From Plantago elongata (lineage: Eukaryota > Streptophyta > Magnoliopsida > Lamiales > Plantaginaceae): a stretch of DNA of 64,000 nucleotides. How positions within the stretch are numbered: position 1 is the stretch's first letter; every line of letters begins with the position of its first letter. The notes under the pieces are model-generated. The model was not told the origin of the DNA and searched no databases. It worked only from the letters and a program-made list of their open reading frames with translations. The stretch is from contig JAYMSP010000116.1 in NCBI GenBank assembly GCA_036897095.1, positions 16,037 through 80,036 on the forward strand, read 5' to 3'. Of the stretch, positions 12,707 to 24,993 are shown piece after piece. The translations under genes and the position numbers were made by a program.

Positions 12707-12804
12707 TTTATTTTATTTTTTTGAAACGGCTAAGGTGAATCAAACCCCCGACCTATTGGTTAGAGGTGAGCGTCTTACCACCAAGTTGCGCTTCGTTGTC
12801 AGTA
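12707..12804 (-). mobile_element. Short tRNA-derived SINE with 13-bp target-site duplications
   Basis: Read on the minus strand, the 98-bp insert starts with a tRNA-like head. It has a box A-like segment (caacttggtggtaagacgct), then a box B-like segment (ggtcgggggtttgattcacc), and ends in an A-rich tail (aaaaaaataaaataaa). The identical 13-mer tgagtataatcat flanks it at 12694-12706 and 12805-12817. Pol III boxes, tail and perfect target duplication together mark an L1-type retroposition. There is no tRNA cloverleaf, so it is not a functional tRNA gene. Confidence 0.8.
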
Positions 12805-13013
12805 TGAGTATAATCATAACCTATCTCAATTTATGATTGATAAAATAATGACTCATAAACTATTATACATCAACCCTGGTTCAAATATTTTTCGGGATCC
12901 GAAATATACTAAGGACCTCAAAATACTCAAAGTTGAAAATTACACCAGGTCATATATTCGTTATCTCTCATACTCTATTCACGCATTTTCATATTTTGTG
13001 CACTATATTTCAC

Positions 13014-13187
13014 ACTCCCTCCGCTCCGGAATAAATATCACATATTCCTTTTATATACGTACCACTAAAAATGTATCATTTCTATTGTTGGCAACATTTT
13101 CAATCAATTTACACCTTTTCAATTCCCCAAAAATATTTTACACTACACATTAAATTTCGTACCCAAAAGTAAAAGGTCATAAGAGTA
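13014..13187. mobile_element. Possible Stowaway-like MITE, eroded right end
   Basis: The left edge reads ctccctccgctccggaata, the hallmark terminus of plant Stowaway elements, preceded by CA/TA-like sequence. The right end is only weakly recognisable (aagagtacta). Length and right boundary are estimates. Confidence 0.4.
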
Positions 13188-13216
13188 CTATATAATCATC
13201 TCTCACATGGTTAATT

Positions 13217-14160
13217 TTTTTTTTTTTTGGTACACTAGATTGAGACAGTGCCAATTTAGGTACACTAGAACGACCATGTCCAATTTAAGTACATCACAAC
13301 AACATATGTCCAATTGAGGTACTTCGGGCAATTTTTCGGCATTGACTCGATTTTGACCAACGAATTTTTCTTCCTTTTCAAATTATCAGGACACATGTCA
13401 AGCTTATATTAATTATGAATTTTAAATTCTAAAAACTCATTAAATCATTTTTAATATTTCAGAAAAATATATAAAATGATTGTGAATTATAAAATAAAAT
13501 TATTTTATTCTAAAATAATTATAATAATTCATCAGAGTTTTAAGTTTTGAAAAAAATTGTAAAAATATTTAATAATCTGAAGAAAAAATATAAATTGCAC
13601 GTACAAATTTCGATAGGAAAGCTCGAATTTATCGTTAATCAAGTATGGATATTTGAATTTTGAGGTTAGGATCATCTCAATTGTGTGGATATAAGTTTAG
13701 GTTAATAGTTTTTTATTTTTTAATATCTATTATTTTTAATTGTAAAATCTATTTATAATTTTTTCTATTTATTAAAAAATGTTTTTACAATTTTTGAAAA
13801 ATTTAAAACCCTTTTGAATTTATTATATTTTCAGAATATTTAGAATTAATAAATGTTATTTTATTTTTACTATTTTATAAATTTTAGTTACTTTCTTAAA
13901 TTTTAAATATTTTTTGAAACATTTAAATTGCTTTTATAATTTATTTCAAATTTAAAATTCAGATTTAATAGAGCCTGACAAGTATCCTGGTAATTTGAAA
14001 ATTTTTTAAATTCGTCGGTTAAAATTGAATCAATGCTGGAAAGTTGCCCGGAGTACCTCAATTGGACATGTGTTGTTGTAATATATATCTAAATTGAACA
14101 TAGTCGTTCTAGTATACCTAAATTGGCACCCTCCCATTCTAATATACCAAAAATATTTTT
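13217..14160. mobile_element. Non-autonomous DNA transposon with ~180-bp terminal inverted repeats
   Basis: The left arm begins at about 13229 with ggtacactaga, then gacagtgccaatttaggtac, and contains tgtccaattgaggtacttcg. The right arm carries the inverse, cggagtacctcaattggaca, and ends at 14148 with tctaatatacc. Further inward, the pairs ggcattgactcgattttgac and gtcaagctt also have inverted partners. The centre is AT-rich and non-coding. Long arms and the lack of a transposase suggest a Mutator-like MITE. No clean target duplication was found because both ends run into T- or A-rich tracts. Confidence 0.7.
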
Positions 14161-14763
14161 TACCCTATATATCTATTCTATTCTTCTATTAAAACATGTG
14201 AGTTCAAGATGGATACTATATATCAAATTATTAATTGCTTCTAATATAAAAGTCAAACTACACATTTGTTTTTGACAGGTTTGGAGATTGATTTTTATGT
14301 ATCGAAATTAGTTTACACGTTGGATGTATTACTGTTTAATTTAATAAATTAATTTTCGAAACAAAAAGACTCAAAATTACATTTTCCATCGAGATTAATT
14401 TGCAGCATCAACATACATTCCAAATACAAAATTTAGGGAAAGAATGATTTTTCCATTAGATAGGGAAATTCTACTTTTTATATTCAGAGTCTGTGAATTT
14501 TTATTCAGAACCTATGAGTTTTTACGTACAATCTGTGAATTTTATTTAAGGTACGTAAAATTTTATATTATCTATGAATTTTTATTTAAAATTTATAAAT
14601 TTTTAATGTAAAAAAATAAACTGTGTAATAGAAAAACCGGTCCTCCATAAATTATCTAGATTTTTTCTTCAGTTTTGATATGGCTTTAGATTTTACTTCT
14701 TCTATGTCAATTCTTCTCCCAAAAATGGCAAAATAGTCCTTTAGGTTACTCACACTCACACAT

Positions 14764-17700
14764 ATGCCACTGGCCATTTTCAGAACCCTAATCTCCTCCA
14801 CCTTCTCACACTTTCCGGCCACATTTCCAAAACGATCGTCATCGTTCATGGCGACGATGGTGAAACGAGCGGTAACAGTCGGCGGCAAGGGCCAATCACT
14901 CACACCGAACGACATCAATGATGTAGCCACAAGAGTCGCCACAATCGCAATCGATCCATCCGTCCTAAACCGCCGTTCATCCAATTCCACCTCCCAATTC
15001 ACCTTCTCACTCCCCAATTACTTCTCCGGTGAAGAATCTAGGGTTTCTCTTCTCCTCCTGTTAAACAAGCTCCTCCTCTCCTCTTCTCCCTCCGCCGCTG
15101 CCCAGCTCGGTGAAATACTCAATCGCGATTCACTTCCTTCAGAGTATGTTCTCGGTTCGAATCAATTCGATTTATCAGCTGCCGCTGTTGCTGGCGTTTC
15201 GGCTCTTATAGATTATAGAGCTGGAGTTTTTTCACCTATTGCTGATGCGGTTGCGGCGGTTTCGTGTGAGGCGTTGCGAGCGGATGTTTCGGCATTTAAT
15301 TTGGCGGATTCGGGGGATGGTTCGGTGGCGAAGGATACGGTGGGGGTTGCGTCGGACTGTAAGGTGTTTTTGAATGGTTCGAAGCTGGTTAACTCCGGGA
15401 AGAAGGTTGTGGATTCGTCTGTGGCGGGTGTTCCGGAGGTTCATGGGTGTCTGCGTCGGGTTTCGAGGGATTTTCACTCGATCACAAGGGTTATGTTGAA
15501 GTCTGGGTTTACGTGTGGGTCGAATATGGACATGTCGCCTGCGTTGGAGTCTTTGGCGCGGTCGGTGTTAAATTTGGGGAAGATTAGTGCACGTAGGACG
15601 GAACTTATGTTTGAGAATTCGATATCTGTTAGTGAGTTGAATAGTGGTTTGTTGAGGGTGTTTGAGGCTGCGTGTCCACGTGCTGATCGGTTAAAGGAGT
15701 TACGGATGTCTGCGACGGTAGCTATTGATGAGGAGGATTATCTTTCCTGCCTGCATAACATTAATGAATTGCTGGATGTTGCGACCAAGATTGTTTCATG
15801 GGAAGCGGTAACTGCATTTGTTGCGCTTGAAGGAAGTGAAGTGTTTGGGGAGAAAGTTATGGGAGACAATGAGAGCATTTCTGAGCCTTCTAATGCTGAC
15901 AATGCTAAGCATGGTAAGAAAGGTGATAAGAAAAAGAAGGCGGTTCCAGGGAAGGGAAGTTTGGTGCTATTGAAGTTTGTCAAGGACACTTTGCTGACAG
16001 GAGAAACAACTCCTGAGTTAGAGAAGTTCGCACTTGATTTTGTGTCCTTGTTGGACCCAAGGGGTTCGGCTGTTGAGGGAATTCTCACGAAAGTCAAAGA
16101 GATAGTCGAAAGCAATGATAATCGGAGGCTTCCTAAGCTCCCAAAGGTATAACGAACCCTCCCTTAGTTATTTTCAACAAATTTATCTGGCACTAAGTTT
16201 GTGAAACATTGTGTTATTTGATAACTTTTGTGCTTTCCAGTAATATGTTTGTGAAACTGTGAAAGTGATATTTCTAGTACTTACTTAGTACAGGATTATT
16301 TTCTATGGGCCTATACTGACAAGAGCACCCTTCTAGATTCCTTTCATAAAGATAGAGTTTTATATGATCAGCTTAAGAAATACACACACCTTTCTTATAG
16401 TTATTCCCTTGGTGCTACAGAATACATAGTTCAGTTGTTTCTAGATACATATCTCTAATACCCTCTCTTCAAAGACTTATAGTTATATCTACTTAAGCTC
16501 AAGACCAAATCCTATATTATTTAGTATGGCTCCCTTCATAGAATGTCAAAGGCATAGCTTAGGGAATATACCCTTGATAGATTTATCCATTTATAGCAGA
16601 TAGTTAACACCAACAGAAGGGCAATATTTATTAAGAAAGAACACATGTTAAGTACTCATTATAGGAAATTACTCGTGTATACTGCAAAAGGCATGTTATA
16701 AGCTTATTTTTATTAATACTTTATGGTTATATGTACTGAATAAAACAGTTTACATACAAAGGAAATGATAGAGACGAGAAGGAGAAAGGTAAATATACCC
16801 CAGTATACTCAGCCCAAGTAAATACAGAGAAAACCTATATGACAACCCTCTTCCAAGCATAGGCGAGTTTATAGATTTACTAGATACGAATATAATGGCA
16901 TCTCTTTCAGATCTTTCAGCTACAAGGAGTTCTATTGCACTAGTTGGTATATTAAAATGGCTATTACTATTTATGATTATACTAGTAAAACTCTGTATTT
17001 AAAGAAAAGGAAATAGTTCATTCTTAGCTAGAAAGTAAGGGCAAGAAAAAGCAGTACCTCTCTGTATCTAACACATAATTAACTAATAAAAGAGCCTCGA
17101 GTTGTCCCATATAAAACCCCTGCTTAAGCTACTATACTTAATATTGCTACATAGTTTATCCTAATTGCCTTGATGCCTAAGGTGTGTTCTTCTCTTTGTG
17201 GTGAGTTCTTTTACGTATGTAACTAAAAGAGGTGGTTAACTCTAACCTATAACTCTCAATGTGTTAACGTCCTCCTTTACTTCCAATATTATAGCCATGC
17301 TCTTTGCTATACATAACTCCAAGTTTCCTTTGACCAAGCAAGCGTAGACCCAAATCTTTATTCATTATATACAACTTTTATATGCCCAGCTAAAGGTGGA
17401 AGGGTATTTTACATTGATAAATTGACTTTAAACGTGTCTTTGGAAATGCTGTAGGGAGTACCTATAATTATATAAGATAGGTTCGGTGCACATAAAAATA
17501 GCATAGTTATCTTCTCGCCTTTTTGTAGAATCTAGCAAACACGTATTATAAGAAACTAGCTAACAACCTGCTTGGAGTGAGTAAGTCTTTCTATTAATAA
17601 TTCTTCCTGTCCAACAGATAAATGAACACACAAAGTTATCACTGTATCTAATGTTTTGCGCCTTGACCTCTACAGAGAGTTAACTGCTTATAGAGCTTAT

Positions 17701-20700
17701 ACCCTTGCATTTTATTTTATACTATTTAGTACTAGATAAGAACTTGGAATGCTCTAATTACTCAGACTTTGGAGATACTGCTACTATATTGAATGTTCTT
17801 TCAAATGAATAATTATACAATAAATATGCTATATTACCAGTTAAAGGCCTATTGCTTGAGCTTAATAAATTAGGGTTGTATTATGAAGAGCTATTATTCC
17901 TATCTCTTTTACATAAGTTGTTCTTTAAGTTCAGTAAGGCTAATACATACTTCCTAGACATGTCTTCTCTATGGTACCTAAATATTCTAGTTGTTATTGG
18001 TAAGGCTAAGAAACGCTTGGTTTTTAATTCTCTATCACTTGTAGCTAAGCATCTAAAGAAAAAGTATACACTCTTTGTACTCTGTCTTCAATAATAGAGT
18101 AATCTGCTAGCGTAGTTATTTCTAAACATGTAAATTTACCTAACTAATAAGTACTAAAGGGAAAGGTGGTAGAATAGTAGGTCCCTCTTGATCAACGGCT
18201 CAGTCCTCTATCATTTATGAGTTGTTACCTCTTAGGACTAAAAAGAAAGAGTATCTTTAGTGCTTTCATAAAATCTCATAGCAAATAATAGGTTAGTTCT
18301 TACTGAAGGGTATATTCTACAATATTGACTTCTGTGTACCCTAAATAAATAAGTAACTACGTGAAAGGGAAGCATTTTATCTATCTTAACCCCTGCATCT
18401 TTGAATAACTAATAATTTAGACTTCTAAGTTCATGCCATTTTATAGCTAAAGGGAAGACTGCTACCTTTGTAAAATAATCAAGTTCTTGTGACTATATGT
18501 GTGCATTTAAAAAGGTTGTATATTAAGGCGCTTATGTATCTAATAAAGAGTTCAAAGGAAGTAACTCAAAATGGTTAGAAAAGATAGCTTGTTTGTTTAC
18601 TAAAGTGAGAAGGGTTACAGTATTAAGATCTCTAAGATAGCATAGACTAGGGCAAGTTTAAGAGAGTAAGAGAATATGAAGACAGCAGGTGAAGTCCCTC
18701 TAATATAGGGGAAAGGAACTGCTGCACCTCTTGGGTTACTGGTGAGTACATAATAACATAATCAAGATCTTTCAAAGTCACATATGAAAGGCGCTAAAAC
18801 TCTTGTGGTAATAAATAGTCTCTGTTTTCTAGTAATAGCTTCAGTTTTGCTTCATAATTAGGAGTCTTTTCCTTTTGAATTTCCTACCCCTCTGCTAATT
18901 GATATTGATATAGAGCTCTCACAGCCTTTTGTATTTTATAGGACTAGATATGAATATGAAGATTTATATATGCTTGAGATAAGCCTTACTAATTGACAGT
19001 GAACAAAATTTGCTAGGGAATGCATCTAGCATCTCCCCACAACATACTCAGTAAGATTCCTTCAGTCAGAGTCAGAGTACTTACTTGCATTGAATTATTC
19101 TCCTAATTTTCACATTCTTGTGTGAGTTTAGGTGCTACCTCTCTGCATTCATTTATCTCCTTCTTCTACAATGCGTGACAATAGTTTATTTGCCACTGAA
19201 ATTATATGAATTTTTGTATTTGGGCACACACAGGGTACTCGCGATTTTGCAGAGAAGCAGATGGCTGTCAGAGAAAGAGCTTTCACAATTATAACTAATG
19301 TATTCAAGAAGCATGGTGCGACAGCCTTGGATACTCCTGACTTTGAGATGAGAGAAACCCTTATGGGGAAGTACGGGGAAGATTCAAAATTAATCTTTGA
19401 CCTTGCTGATCAGGTGTGCAGCTTGTTTTGATGGACTGCTATAAGAAATGAGTCAATGCTATATAGTACTAATTAGCTCTGACTTTACTACTATTGCTGT
19501 GTTGGTTTAGTTTCAATTCTTTTCTTGTATGGTTGCAGGGTGGAGAGCTCTGTTCACTTCGATATGATTTAACCGTCCCTCTTGCCAGGTATGTAGCTAT
19601 GAATGGTCTGACCTCGTTTAAGAGGTACCAGATAGCAAAGGTTCACCGGAGGGACAACCCATCGAAGGGAAGATATCGTGAATTCTATCAATGTGATTTT
19701 GATATTGCTGGTCAATTTGAAAAGATGGGCCCGGATTTTGAGGTCGTATATACACTGTTGGAGTTACTGGATGAGCTCAATATAGGAGAGTACGAGGTAT
19801 TTTTCTTGGTCTTATAGTTATAATGTCGTGCCTGGAGCTAAATATGAATATGACTATATGAGCCATCAATAATTCTTTTTTGTAGTTTATGATACACACA
19901 TAAGACAATCAGTGTTTTTAATTTGTCAAAATTTTGTTAAAGATACTTAACAAGGCTACACGCTTTAGTTTTGGATGAAGCGTAAGATATCTGCAATACT
20001 ATTATATTGTTATTCTTGGGTATTCCTTTATTATGTAGGTGTTCCATTATCTAGGTTTATCCAGGTTCTTGACTCAACCTAAATCGGCACATTATTCGAG
20101 TGTTGCACTTTAATGAATAGCTGAATCTGTTAGTATTGTTAAACTTGTTTGACTTCACTCCCAGGTAAAGCTGAATCACAGGAAATTACTGGATGGGATG
20201 TTGGCTTTATGTGGCGTTCCACAAGTAAAATTTAGAACTATTTGCTCAAGTATTGACAAGTTAGACAAGCAAACGTTTGAGCAGATAAAGAAAGAAATGG
20301 TAAGTATTACTCTATGGTGTTTATATATAACATGATCATTAGCTCTTACCGAATACCGACAATGTCAACTATTTTGAACTATTTTTCTTGGCATTTGATT
20401 ATTAGTGTATATGCTCTAGAATTAATTAGATGCTACTTGTATAGGTGGAAGAAAAAGGCTTGTCTGAGGAGACTGCTGATAAAATTGGAACCCTTGTTAA
20501 ACATAGGGGTTCACCAATTGAGCTATTGTCTAAGCTACAGCAGAAAGACAGCGTCTTCTTACAAAACAGTGATGCTGAACTTGCATTGAATGAGCTTGAG
20601 ATTTTGTTCAAAACAATGGAAATTTCCAAGTGCATAGACAAAGTTGTTTTCGACTTAAGTCTTGCAAGAGGTCTAGATTACTACACTGGAGTGATATTCG

Positions 20701-21685
20701 AGGCTGTTTTCAAAGGTGGAACGCAGGTATGTTAAGACTCTTACTGATGGGATGTAGTATGCATGTCAGTGTTCAATTTACTAGCTTGCCCTTAATGAAA
20801 CTGGAAAAAATGTCTGGCTATTTGGCAATTTGCTTTAATGTCATTTGAATATGTTCTTTTCGATGGAATTAAAGTAGATTGTTTGCAGGTTGGTTCTATT
20901 GCTGCTGGTGGCCGCTACGACACTCTTATAGGAATGTTTGGCACAAAGCAAGTCCCTGCAGTTGGAATGAGTTTAGGAATAGAGAGAGTATTTGCAATTA
21001 TGGAGGAGCAGCAAGCAAAGGATACAGCCCAGGTATACTTGTTTCCTTAGTTCTTGTATTTGTATTGTTAATATGTTGATAATTATCACCTAAGTGTGCA
21101 TCTCTTTGAATCCGATTTCTGCACTGATCTCATATGCAACCTCTTGCTTTTAAGGTTACAACACCCCACCCTTGGCCATAATAACACGAGTACATGACTG
21201 TCACCACCCAAAAAAATTTGTTTAGTGTGTTTGTTTTTGGGAGACTTGTGTAACTCATCAAATAATGGGACTATTATACCGTGTAGCAGATTGTTATGTT
21301 TCGTTTTTTGCGAAACTGGATTTGAGATTGTTATTTTTTACTAGTATTAGAAACACTGCTGATCTATTTTTCTATGGTGCAGAAAGTACGTGCCAGTGAA
21401 ACCCAAGTTCTAGTAAGCATCTTGGGAGATGATTTACCATTGGCTGGCAATATAGTGAGTGAATTGTGGAATGCGGGTGTGAAGTCTGAGTTCTCAGTCA
21501 ATAAGAGAATGCAAAAGCACGTTGACCGCGCTTTACACTCTGATATTCCATTCATGGTGATTGTGGGAGCACAGGAGGTGGAAAAGGGTATTGTGAAAGT
21601 GAAAGACCTCAAGGCCCGTACTGAAGATGAAGTTCCTAGAAGTCAATTCGTTCAAAAGATAAAGGAATTGCTTGAGAGATCATGA
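14764..21685 (+). CDS. HARS: Histidine--tRNA ligase, cytosolic type
   Basis: Class II aminoacyl-tRNA synthetase that attaches histidine to tRNA-His; 894 residues. Exons: 14764-16146, 19234-19413, 19539-19796, 20165-20299, 20445-20726, 20889-21032, 21383-21685. Exon 1 encodes a plant-type N-terminal region of about 460 residues with a lysine-rich patch ([12 protein letters not shown]), then LPKGTRDF at the start of the catalytic core. Motif 2 is [12 protein letters not shown] (about residue 566), the histidine-binding signature is [10 protein letters not shown] (725-734), followed by AAGGRYD and motif 3 (SLGIERVF). The anticodon-binding domain fills the last exon. The Arabidopsis cytosolic enzyme is of similar length (about 880). 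In-frame ATGs lie at 14764, 14848 and 14857. The 28-residue leader from the first ([20 protein letters not shown]) is basic and hydroxylated like a mitochondrial presequence; starting at 14848 gives the purely cytosolic form. Confidence 0.95.
16147..19233 (+). other. HARS intron 1, 3.1 kb, unusual composition
   Basis: The intron is bounded by GTATAA and CACAG. It differs from other introns here: few long A or T runs, and many TAG/CTA/AAG words. Short stop-poor frames exist on the minus strand (for example around 16780-17040), but none spells a domain I recognise. It may contain a heavily mutated transposon. The ORF at 17852-18094 lies inside it and has no gene-like features. Confidence 0.5.
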
Positions 21686-22427
21686 CCTTATTACCGCACT
21701 ATCATGTAGCTAGTGAGACATCATATTGTTGTTTCTGTAACACCCAGCAAAATGGGGTGAACCCCTTACACTTATGCTAAACAAGAGAGACATTTGTTTT
21801 GTCCCTCTGAGAGGAACCTGACAAATTTTGGTGATTTAACACATCACAATCTGATTTTTGCTGTACTTGCACTCTTGTACTGGTCAATGGTAATGGTTTG
21901 AAGCTTTTCCCACTGCTATAGTGTCTCGTCTCGTGGTGTTTGACACGAGCTGTTCTCATTTCATCCGGACTTAAAAATGATGTTTCCTGTTTGAGCATCG
22001 TTAATGGAAAAGAATATCCAGCACGCTGTACCATCTTATAAGCCAGATGGTTGAAGAATAATAGTCATCGTGTCAAAAGTGATGAAGTAAAAGTGGAATT
22101 AGCATTTTAGTATTGAATTAGTACGTAGTGAGGTTACTTGTGGTGATGTGAATTCTAAATGTTCACGTTTTGTATGATGAGAAGAACCCTGAACGTGGAA
22201 AACGGCGTTGGAATCTGGAAAACAAGATCCATAAGGAATGTTTTCGGATTATTACTTACTTTTCTTCTCCTTAAAGTTTTCTTCTTCAACACAAACACAC
22301 GCTGTATATATATAGCTTTCCTTGTTATGCAAACTAATTTTCTTTCTGCACTTTTACTTTCTGCTGGTCCTCCGTGAACCGCAAGAAATACTCATTGCTT
22401 TTGTAGACAAAACAGAGCACAGGAAAA

Positions 22428-24002
22428 ATGGACGAGGAACGGAGAAAACGAGCAAGACCTTCTTCAGCTTTGGATGAAGTTGGAGAGGTTTGGTTAATTC
22501 CAGTTTCCCATCTTTTTAGTTTCATCAATATTACTCGTTCTTACGAATTTCTGAATTTGATTTTTCTATTGGCTAACTCGATTATTGCTAAAACATGCAC
22601 CAAACTTGCCTTTTATGTTGTGTGATATTTGAGCTATGTTCTGGGTTTTTTCATTTGTTGACATTGTTTTGTGATGTTCTGAGTTCGGATACAAAACTGC
22701 AAGTTTATGAATTGTGAAAACTGTTTCAAGTGTCATTTTCGATTCAGATTTCAGTAGGACAAGAAAGATAGAAATGTTTTTGCAAAAATCATCCAGGTTC
22801 TTTGAGTAACCTTAAATTAGCTAAGTAGATGTTAGTACTTAGTTAGATTCTACCTGAACTAGTCGTCTCATCTCAAAGTTTGATTTGAGCTTGTATTAAA
22901 GCATATTTTTTCATTGTTGGTTGACTAACCATTAGCTTGATTCTTGTATTTAGGAAAGAGCCTTCCCTGCTTTGACAACGATTCAAAGTGAAAGCGATTG
23001 GGACGAGACCAATCCCTCTGAGTCAGAGACAGACCAAGATGATTTCAGTGATGAAGAATTTAGTCGATGTAAGTGAAGATTTCGTGCATAACGTATTCCT
23101 TGAATATCTCTGCCGTGTACTAGAACTCTAGAGTGCGTCTTAAATTAGTTATTTGGATGTGTTAACGAAACAATAGTTCATTTTTGACAATGGCAGCTGA
23201 CCTGGAGTTCTTAGAGGAGGACCATGATTACTACACACTGGTATAGTCGTCACATAATCAAACAAAAAACCTGTAATATACTCTTGTAGTTTGTGGAAAT
23301 ATATCACCATTCAAGAACTTGAACTTCTAGTGCTTTTGTACAGGAAATGGAGGAGGAAGAAGAAGAAGAATTTGATCTGGAAGACGATGACATTGACCCA
23401 GACGAATTATCCTACGAGGTGTGGAAACTGTAATCTGCTGTCAAATAACGGTATCCTAAATTGCCTAAAGTTGTGTAACCTATGATTGCAGGAGTTGCTA
23501 GCATTAGGAGAAAGGGTAGGAGTAGAGAACAGAGGTCTATCAGAAGTCGAAATCAGCAAACATTTACATCCGCTCACATGTAATTCTACATCCAAATTAC
23601 TTATTGATAGGTAAGCATTTTCACTTCTGCTTTCAGTCAAAAGTTACAACTTAAACACAAACAGAGTTGCTTATCATTGGCTCTGTTCCGGTTTCTTGCA
23701 AACTGAAACGCGTAGGTGTGTGATATGTCAAATGGAATACGAACAAGAGGAAAAGCTCGCGAGCCTACGTTGTGATCATCCGTTTCATCCAGATTGTATA
23801 ACTCAATGGCTCCAAATCAAGAAGGTGAATTTCTTCATTACAACTCTCAGAATTAGAACTTTAGAACGGTTGTTTCGATTGGAAAATATGTATTGAGATT
23901 TGCTTACTGGTGTTTTTGCAGATTTGTCCAATATGTAACAATGAGGTATCAGGTGAAGAAACTCCAAGACCTGATAGCAAATGTGTAAACGATCAGTTAT
24001 AA
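22428..24002 (+). CDS. RING-H2 E3 ubiquitin ligase, BIG BROTHER-like
   Basis: Small E3 ubiquitin ligase of 200 residues. Exons: 22428-22487, 22954-23068, 23197-23240, 23344-23418, 23492-23610, 23716-23824, 23922-24002. The N-terminal half is acidic and disordered (SESETDQDDFSDEEF, then EMEEEEEEEFDLEDDD). It is followed by the BIG BROTHER family signature SYEELLALGERVG and the RING-H2 finger CVIC...LRCDHPFHPDC...WLQIKKICPIC, spaced C-x2-C-x14-C-x-H-x2-H-x2-C-x10-C-x2-C. All eight zinc ligands are present and the conserved tryptophan before the last cysteine pair is kept, so E2 binding is expected. Arabidopsis BB and BBR limit organ size by ubiquitinating growth regulators; whether this copy does so is inference. 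The protein is shorter than most family members in its linker. Confidence 0.9.
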
Positions 24003-24993
24003 ATATTTTGTTTCATGACAAAACTACTCTAGATTCATGTACTAGGATGCAAATTGTAGAAGAAAGATTGATTGATTGATTGATTGCCTGTAGATTGTAG
24101 TTGTAGTCTCTGTAAATACTCTAAGTTTATCTACTACTGAATTATGATTAATCGATCGTGAGTGCAATGACATGAAACAATAATACTTCAACTACTTTAT
24201 CTGCACAAGTCAATGTGTCCTCATGATTAGCCTTTGCTCATATTACTTTCCGACTTCAAATATTCCCTGCTATTTCTGAACTCTAATTAATCGAGATCTA
24301 GGAACTGATTGGTATAGAATTTGAATGTACTTTTTCAATTGAAAATTTTATGTACAAAATCTTCGATTTGAGTGGGGAGATGGCTGCTCAAGCGGTATAA
24401 CAAACAGGACCCAACTTCTTTAATTAACACAATTATTTAGGAGTTATGACTAATATCTCATTGATATTCCGTCTAACATGTCGATATATGTCCTCTATAT
24501 AATAATTTATCCTCATTTGCACATATATGAGAACTTCATGACAGACCACAATTTTAAGATTGTTTAAATGTTAAGGATGTAGTCATTGGTACATCCGAAC
24601 TCTCTAATAGTATATGTGATAGTTATATCCTACGTGAAAAGATGTAACAATGATTTTTAAGATTATTCTGGAGCAAATACCAATAAATCAGTAAAACCAA
24701 CCAAATTCGGCGTCCAATAAATCTCCAACCCATGTATAATGTCAAGTATCAATCCCAAAATAACAAATGTACACCTATGATTGCACCATTAGCTCAACAA
24801 CTCATGACAATTTCTCCTTGATCTTATATAATCATATGCATAATTGGTTCATCCCCTCAATGTCACACGATTCTGATATTTCACATATTGCGTTCCATGT
24901 TTCATCATTCTTATATATTCATCAACTCTTCTTATGACTACCATCACTCCTCTGAGTACATACACTACAGCCACAAAGATTAACTACTGAGAA
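24003..24993. other. Intergenic region upstream of the galactosyltransferase
   Basis: Nearly 1 kb between tandemly oriented genes. It has a short gatt/ttga repeat at about 24068-24086 that lies in or near the 3' UTR of the RING gene. No coding sequence or recognisable element was seen. Confidence 0.5.

Larger units (their letters stand above)
12422..14763. other. Intergenic region with SINE and inverted-repeat elements
   Basis: This stretch lies between the AMT stop and the HARS start. It holds an AC dinucleotide tract at 12442-12453, the SINE at 12707-12804, a possible Stowaway fragment at 13014-13187 and the long inverted-repeat element at 13217-14160. The HARS promoter must lie in the last few hundred bases; I saw no clear TATA box there. 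The ORF at 12833-13153 is composed of AT-rich filler and is not a gene. Confidence 0.6.

Noticed and set aside
12720-12804. Possible tRNA gene because of box A/B-like sequences
   Set aside because: No cloverleaf or acceptor stem can be paired, and the A-rich tail plus target duplications identify a SINE.
14652-15017. 121-codon minus-strand ORF over the HARS 5' end
   Set aside because: Antisense shadow of the first HARS exon with no family features.
15738-16115. 125-codon minus-strand ORF opposite HARS exon 1
   Set aside because: It lies wholly antisense to conserved HARS coding sequence and has no recognisable domain; it is a shadow frame.
17852-18094. 80-codon ORF in HARS intron 1
   Set aside because: Leucine-rich low-complexity translation, no start context, inside an intron and without a recognisable motif.
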